Source: Carex sylvatica
Taxonomy: Eukaryota > Streptophyta > Magnoliopsida > Poales > Cyperaceae
DNA length: 64,000 bases
Reading direction: 5' to 3'
Assembly (NCBI GenBank): GCA_964058845.1
Contig: CAXKVR010000217.1
Location: forward strand, 1 to 64,000
Positions 59,601-64,000 of this stretch are shown piece after piece. Positions within the stretch are counted from its first letter, which is position 1. Each line of letters starts with the position of its first letter. The translations under genes were made by a program, and so were the position numbers. Under the pieces are notes generated by a model that worked only from the letters and a program-made list of their open reading frames with translations, was not told the origin of the DNA and searched no databases.

Positions 59601-59845
59601 TATGTTATTGGAAACCTCACAAAGTAAGGTCTACCCGCCCCACCCCTTTGTGAGTTATCAATCCGTGTAGCCAATTCTATTTCATACCTGTTGGGGTTTA
59701 CAGCAGTCTTTTCGTATATTAGCTGCTTGAGTTCCTGAAATGTGGTATTTTCATTAACCTCGAAGCCAAATGCAGCATCTTTCGTGTAATACACGCCATC
59801 TACACCCTTTTGTAGCTTGCCGCCCACATACAGTGCAACTAACAT
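56686..59845 (-). pseudogene. MURA-like MULE transposase with in-frame stops
   Basis: Three exons are inferred: 57896-59845, 56976-57792 and 56686-56879. Exon 1 starts MLVALYVGGKLQKGVDGVYY, the usual MuDR N-terminal domain, followed by a Tyr/His repeat (59231-59470). Numbered from the Met at 59137, a Cys/His zinc region lies at about 97-143, the first catalytic Asp at 280 (ISIDACFISG), the second at 343 (VISDQHREI), and CMQH at 371-374. Exon 2 has GIMTTNGSESLNAVF and a SWIM finger (CTCQGPQLSHIPCSHV). Exon 3 is an Ala/Ser-rich tail. Seven in-frame stops (59186, 57718, 57700, 57565, 57481, 57424, 57133) interrupt an otherwise continuous frame, with no frameshift needed. It once supplied transposase for this element but cannot now. 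Confidence 0.88.
59231..59470 (-). repeat. 33-bp coding tandem repeat (YDNQGYHHHSP)
   Basis: About seven 33-bp units encode 11-residue repeats of the form YDNxGYHHHSx, with Ser, Pro or Leu in the last place. The array lies between the MuDR N-terminal domain and the zinc region. Repeat length is a multiple of three, so copy-number change keeps the frame. Confidence 0.9.
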
Positions 59846-59887
59846 TTTTTCCTTAACAAACTACATTTAAACAAAAATTTAATAAGT

Positions 59888-60082
59888 ATTACAGTAATTG
59901 TACAATAATAAATGACAAATAAAAAAAAAACTTGTTGCTAGAAGTAAATGCAACACTTACAGTAATTGAACGGTAACTCTACAGTAATTGTACAACAAAT
60001 TCTACAGTAATTGTACAGTAAATTCTACAGCAATTGTACAGTAAATACTACAGTAATTGTACAGTAATCGTACAGTAATTGA
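59888..60082. repeat. Short repeats ACAGTAATTGTACAGTAA upstream of the transposase
   Basis: The word TACAGTAATTGTAC, palindromic at its centre (GTAATTGTAC or TACAGTAATTGTA), or near forms occur about nine times between the transposase start and the right TIR. Confidence 0.8.
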
Positions 60083-60179
60083 CTAATTTCTAAATAATTA
60101 AATAGAATTTAAATAATACCTGTCGCTTTTCGTCAAAAAAATCATCCGCTTCTGTTGCCGGGAGTGATGGTAATGGTTG

Positions 60180-60401
60180 GAGTGGGCAGGAGAGAGAAAA
60201 AAGGGGGTTATAAAAGCATGCATAATGAACCGCCCGTGGGGGGGGCGCCCCACATGCTATTTGAGCCGCCCGTGATTTTGGCGCTTTATGACGAATTTGG
60301 GCCACTCATGAACCTGACGGTCAGGACATGAATAAAAAAAAATCAGATACATAATTATTTTAAAAAAAAAAAATTTAGAGGGAGATTAATAAAAATGGCC
60401 G
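60180..60401. repeat. Right TIR of the MuDR-like element
   Basis: The inverted repeat contains GGGCGCCCCACATGC, GCCGCCCGTGA, AAATTTGGGCC and CCTGACGGTCAGGACATGAA. On the minus strand a TATAA sits at about 60210, suitably placed to drive the transposase gene. Confidence 0.85.
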
Positions 60402-60410
60402 GCCTTTGGT

Positions 60411-61118
60411 TAGCCGAACTTTGAAATAGCCGAACATGCACATTAAATTTTAACTCAGAGTTGCCTTGGTCGAAGTTAATTATAAATGTTTGGTTTGCAT
60501 TGCACATGGATTTGACTGCATTGAACAAATTTTATCACGTGGAAATCTGAAATTGTAGTCAGATCCATTGTATTTGTTAACCTGTTGCGTCTGAACTGCC
60601 CATTGTATTTATATTAAATTTTGGGCATGTGTGATGCATTAGGTTTGGAATTTGTGCACTTTGCAAAAAAAAAACCAAAAAAATCAAAAAAATATGAGAC
60701 TACACTGACATCCTAGGCTGAACCTACATGGCACAGTGCGGACTCAGTTTTTGAGACCGCACTAGTATTCTGCGACTAAGGTAGAATTCAAATTCCTCAT
60801 AAAATGAAATGTTTTATTTTTATTTGAAAAATAGTAGAAATAAAAATTTCGGTACTGGAGAGGTCATTTTTGCCTGACGCCGGAACGTATTGCCAATATC
60901 CGAGTGGGGCTATTTAGAGGCAGAGACAGTAAGAACTAATGGGGGTTAATTAATCTCATTAATTTTCAAATTTTTTGTATTTATACACAGTTTCTTATAT
61001 GATATAGAGTAAAATACTGCGGATATCGTAAATTGACCTCCATTTGCAGCATAAATATTTTATACGATTGACCCCCATTCACGATTGACCCCCATAGTCA
61101 GTTAGTCTGGCTCCGCCC
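60411..61118. other. Intergenic sequence right of the MuDR-like element
   Basis: No gene or element is recognised. A short CAGTGCGG...CCGCACT inverted pair near 60736-60763 resembles single units of the LTR hairpin clusters. Confidence 0.45.
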
Positions 61119-62485
61119 CTGGGGCTGTCCATGTCCGGACCGTCCGTGCCCGCTACCTGGGGTATCCGTGCTCGAATCCGGGTATAGGTCGGGTACACAG
61201 GTAGGGGCATAAAACGGGCAGGGTACGTCTTTTTGAGAAAAAATCCAACCATACTCGGACCGGTTTACCCGCGCCCGTGTGCCCTTGCCCGTATAACCGT
61301 GTACTTTCTTTTTTTTAAATTCAAAATTCAAATCAAATTTCTCCCCAATTCTCCATATACAATTTTTTTTTAATAAATATGTTCAATATATAAACAAATA
61401 AACATATATTTTTTGTATATGTATATGTATATGTATAAAGGTTGGCTACTATGCTTATAACTCATTTTTGTGTTTTCAATGTCTAAATGGTCGATTTGAA
61501 CCGTTAGATGTGATCTCTATATTGAAATGTGCTTGGTGACTAAATTTTATATTTTTCTGAATTTGTTTACTATTTATTAAGCCAATTTGAAAATCTCTAA
61601 TCCAATGGTGGCTTCTGATTTTATTGTTTTGTTAAGCCACCGTTGGATCAACGATTTTCAAAGTGGCTTAATAAATAGTAAAAAATTCAGAAAAATATAA
61701 AATTTAGTCTCCAAGCACATTTCAATATAGAGATCACATTTAACGGTTCAGATTGACCATTTGGACATTGGAAACACAAAAATGAGTTATAAGCATATGT
61801 GGTGATATGCTTATATAAGCATAGTAGCCAACCTCGTTATGTATATGTATATGTATATGTTCAATATGTAAAAAAATAAATATGTATATACATATATTAT
61901 ACATGTTTTAAAGTTTCTGATTTATATTTTATTTAACCTATTAAAAATAAATGAACGTTTAGAAAATATATTATCAATTTAAAATGAACGTTTAGAAAAT
62001 ATATTATTAATTTAAAATGTAAACTGAAAACTTTTAGATATAAATAAATTATGAAACTATATAATTAGAATGAGAATTTGAAAATAAAATAAAATGATTT
62101 GTGTAAATAAATAAATAAATATATTTGTACTTAGCCGAATAAATATACAAATTTTCGCATGAATAATTTTTATATATAAGTTACAAATTTTATTTATTTA
62201 TATACACTATTTGATATTGAAATATTCTGATTTTAAAAGTCGAATTATAAACACGTAATAATATTCGTATAACACCGTAAAAAAAAATAGAAAAAAAAAC
62301 TGCCCGGGCTGCCCCTACCCGGACCGCCCTGTCCCTCAAGAGTACGACGAACAAGGGTATAAGACGGGCAGAGCACGATTAAAAAAAAAAAAATCCGTAA
62401 TGTCCGGCCCGTAATACCCGTGATACCTGTGCCCGACCCCAGGTATGCCCAGCCAGCCCTGCCCCTACCCGACAGCAACCCACTA
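61119..62485. mobile_element. hAT element copy 3 (coding-free deletion derivative)
   Basis: The right end reads TAGTGGGTTGCTGTCGGGTA inward, matching copy 2. The 3' part (about 61905-62280) is nearly identical to copy 2 at 36110-36460, for example TAGCCGAATAAATATACAAA and GATATTCGTA. GC-rich CCCGTGCCCG blocks stand near both ends. The left end (about CTGGGGCTGTCC) is degenerate, so its coordinate is approximate. No transposase fragment remains, and a palindromic MITE is inserted in the interior. Confidence 0.7.
61438..61835. mobile_element. Palindromic MITE, copy 2
   Basis: It is the same family as 46741-47165: GGTTGGCTACTATGCTTATA at the left and its complement at the right, with AAATGGTCGATTTGAACCGT inside. 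The left arm lacks about 24 bases (the AAGCATATCCCCACATATGC segment of copy 1) that the right arm still has. The foldback is therefore asymmetric. It lies within hAT copy 3. Confidence 0.85.
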
Positions 62486-63108
62486 CCGGGACGCACTAGT
62501 TTTTTTGTTTTTGTTGTTTCACAATTAACCTTGCAGATACTAATATTAACAGTGCATCAGTTTTCTCTCTTAATCCTAAAATCCCTTAAATTAACGTTTG
62601 AATACTAATATTAACAGTACATCAGTTTTCTCTCTTAATCCTAAACCCCCTTAAATTAACATTCAAACGTAGAAAATAGTTTTTAACTAGTTTCATTTTT
62701 TTTGAAACCCCGATAGAAGCTATCAGGATAATTTAACTGGTTTCTATATATAAAATGGATGTTAGAACTATTAAAAAAAGTTCCTGATATGTCAAAATAA
62801 ATCATAGAAGATTGTCCAAATTTCTTATATGTCAAAAAGTTGACGGAGATATACCGAAGTTCTGTAAACCACTTGACTAATTTAAACTTAATTGATTTAA
62901 TTGCATTTTTAGAAAATGCTTTAGATTAATCTTGGAGTATTTTGTGTAATGTTAATGGACTGCCAACTAAATGTTTGGACGAAGAAGAATAAAAATTGAT
63001 ATTCAAAATTCTCTCAAATTTGTGACTCCAATCCTATCAAAATGAATCTCTTCATAAAAATCATTCATCACAACAATACATGTACATCACATAATTATCA
63101 ATCTTTCA
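62486..63108. other. 3' flank of the second UGT gene
   Basis: It holds a 65-bp tandem duplication (listed separately) and AT-rich sequence including the UGT 3' UTR. No further gene is seen. Confidence 0.5.
62537..62666. repeat. Tandem duplication, 65-bp unit, two copies
   Basis: ATACTAATATTAACAGTGCA at 62537 and ATACTAATATTAACAGTACA at 62602 start near-identical units containing TTTTCTCTCTTAATCCTAAA. Confidence 0.85.
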
Positions 63109-64000
63109 TTATAAGGATCTCTCCTCTGCTTTCAATCTAATTTTCAGATCTCTCAACAATCCCATAAACGCCATTGCTGACGGTCCATGTTCGGCAATCG
63201 CTTCCTTAGCCTTCTCCTTCACCACCAACATGCGATCTTTTAGCATTCTTCCACCTTCTGACACCATCAGCCATTTCACTTTTGCCTCCACCTCCTCTGC
63301 TCGCACAAAATCATCGTCGATGCAACCCTTCATCGCCACTCCAACCATGATCTCCTCTGTCAACAACACCTTATTCAGCCCCTGCTCTGCAAATATTGGC
63401 CAACATATTATCGGAATGCCAGATACTATTGCTTCCAGTGTCGAATTCCATCCGCAATGGCTCACAAAACCACCGACAGAAGCATGGTTCAGAACCTCTA
63501 CCTGTGGTGCCCATGACTTGACCACCATTCCTCGATTTTTTGTACGGTCAAGGAACCCTTCAGGGAGAACCGAATCTAGATCCGGATCGTCTTGTTGCTC
63601 GAACATTTTGCTTTCATCATCTGCACTCCTCACGACCCACAAGAATCTTTGTGAACTATTTTCCAATCCGATAGCAATTTCTTGGATTTGCTTGATGGGC
63701 AAAGCAACGAAGCTACCAAAACAGATGAATATCACACTTCCCTTAGGCTGCGAGTCGAGCCAAGTGAGGCACATGTGTCGCTCCTCAATTCCTTCGCTTT
63801 TCTCTTTCTTCACCAACGGGCCGATAAAATAAACGGGCGGCATCTTCCCTCCAGGCAAACAAACCCCTTCGTTCAATGCTCTGACGGCTCTCATCTCCAA
63901 TGATTCGAAACTGTTTACAAGGATCCCATCAGCTTCAGCTAATTGTTTGAATTTCTTGATACGAGTTTGGCATATCTCGGTGTCACGGTCTTGTAAAGTT
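63109..64000 (-). CDS. UDP-glycosyltransferase, family 1, UGT88-like (partial, 5' end outside window)
   Basis: The frame is open from the stop at 63109 to the window end, giving about 297 C-terminal residues. It continues past 63900 as ADGILVNSFESLEMRAVRAL, so the real start lies beyond the window. The whole C-terminal sugar-donor domain is present. The 44-residue PSPG box runs from WAPQVEVLNHASVGGFVSH to PIFAEQ, with HCGWNS in the middle, Trp at position 22 and Gln at position 44, again pointing to UDP-glucose. GSVIFICFGSF replaces the commoner VVFLSFGS form. It is clearly related to, but well diverged from, the UGT at 20097. There is no intron in the visible part and no sign of decay. Confidence 0.93.
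   Translation of the reverse strand, partial: TLQDRDTEICQTRIKKFKQLAEADGILVNSFESLEMRAVRALNEGVCLPGGKMPPVYFIGPLVKKEKSEGIEERHMCLTWLDSQPKGSVIFICFGSFVALPIKQIQEIAIGLENSSQRFLWVVRSADDESKMFEQQDDPDLDSVLPEGFLDRTKNRGMVVKSWAPQVEVLNHASVGGFVSHCGWNSTLEAIVSGIPIICWPIFAEQGLNKVLLTEEIMVGVAMKGCIDDDFVRAEEVEAKVKWLMVSEGGRMLKDRMLVVKEKAKEAIAEHGPSAMAFMGLLRDLKIRLKAEERSL

Larger units (their letters stand above)
48553..60401. mobile_element. MuDR-like autonomous-type MULE with PMD and MURA genes
   Basis: Inverted repeats of about 220 bp start CGGCCATTTTTATTAAT at both ends. The flanks GCCTTTTGGT (48543-48552) and GCCTTTGGT (60402-60410) are a 9-bp duplication with one extra T on the left. Inside, a PMD gene reads rightward and a MURA-type transposase reads leftward; their 3' ends face each other around 56.0-56.7 kb. 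This is the layout of maize MuDR, with PMD in the place of mudrB. Without the nested solo LTR C the element is about 9.3 kb. Both genes carry nonsense codons, so this copy is dead. Confidence 0.88.

Noticed and set aside
63230..63832. 200-codon open frame on the plus strand opposite the second UGT
   Set aside because: It is the antisense shadow of a conserved glycosyltransferase frame and has no domain of its own.
1..64000. tRNA, rRNA or organelle-derived genes
   Set aside because: No cloverleaf, rRNA core sequence or organellar gene was recognised by eye; a tRNAscan or Rfam search would be needed to exclude small ones.

Overview
This window is nuclear DNA of a plant, almost certainly a eudicot. 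The evidence is AT-rich sequence, family-1 UDP-glycosyltransferases with a 44-residue plant PSPG box, plant-type CCCTAAA repeats, a Tekay-type chromovirus, and Mutator-like (MULE), hAT, LINE and MITE elements. No bacterial-style operon, tRNA, rRNA or CRISPR array was seen.

Host genes. Two UGT88-like glycosyltransferase genes lie on the minus strand in the same orientation. One is complete and intronless (20097-21524, 475 aa, TATA box about 90 bp upstream). The other is open but its 5' part lies beyond the window (63109-64000). They look like members of an old tandem array pushed about 41 kb apart by transposons. I recognise no other host gene.

Left arm (1-20 kb). A foldback MITE and an hAT MITE are followed by a non-autonomous hAT element (2546-6609, perfect 8-bp TSD) split by a solo LTR. 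Next comes a MULE (6725-11002, perfect 9-bp TSD) that contains a second MULE (7481-10653, perfect 9-bp TSD). The inner MULE carries a plant mobile domain (PMD) gene. After these come a decayed MULE transposase, a CACTA-like element split by a second solo LTR, and a 5'-truncated LINE with a 16-bp TSD.

Middle (21-46 kb). A ~245-bp tandem repeat is split by a probable solo LTR. Two hAT copies (26057-29821 and 32896-46399) are different internal-deletion derivatives of one BED-finger hAT family. The second contains a telomere-like repeat, two tandem arrays and an intact 205-codon fused reading frame. It is itself split by a complete, young Tekay-like Ty3 retrotransposon (36659-46342; TSD GTACC, PBS, PPT, uninterrupted 1527-aa polyprotein).

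Right arm (46-64 kb). Two palindromic MITEs precede a large MuDR-like element (48553-60401) with ~220-bp TIRs, a 9-bp TSD and two convergent genes: a MURA-type transposase on the minus strand and a PMD gene on the plus strand, in the place where maize MuDR has mudrB. Both genes are broken, mostly by stop codons of the kind C-to-T changes make. A third solo LTR sits inside this element. A coding-free third hAT copy and the second UGT follow.

The most interesting observations are the PMD gene in two MULEs with different ends, the deletion series of the hAT family with its fused reading frame, and the hairpin-rich inverted repeats shared by the LTRs of four diverged elements. Splice sites and element boundaries were read by eye.
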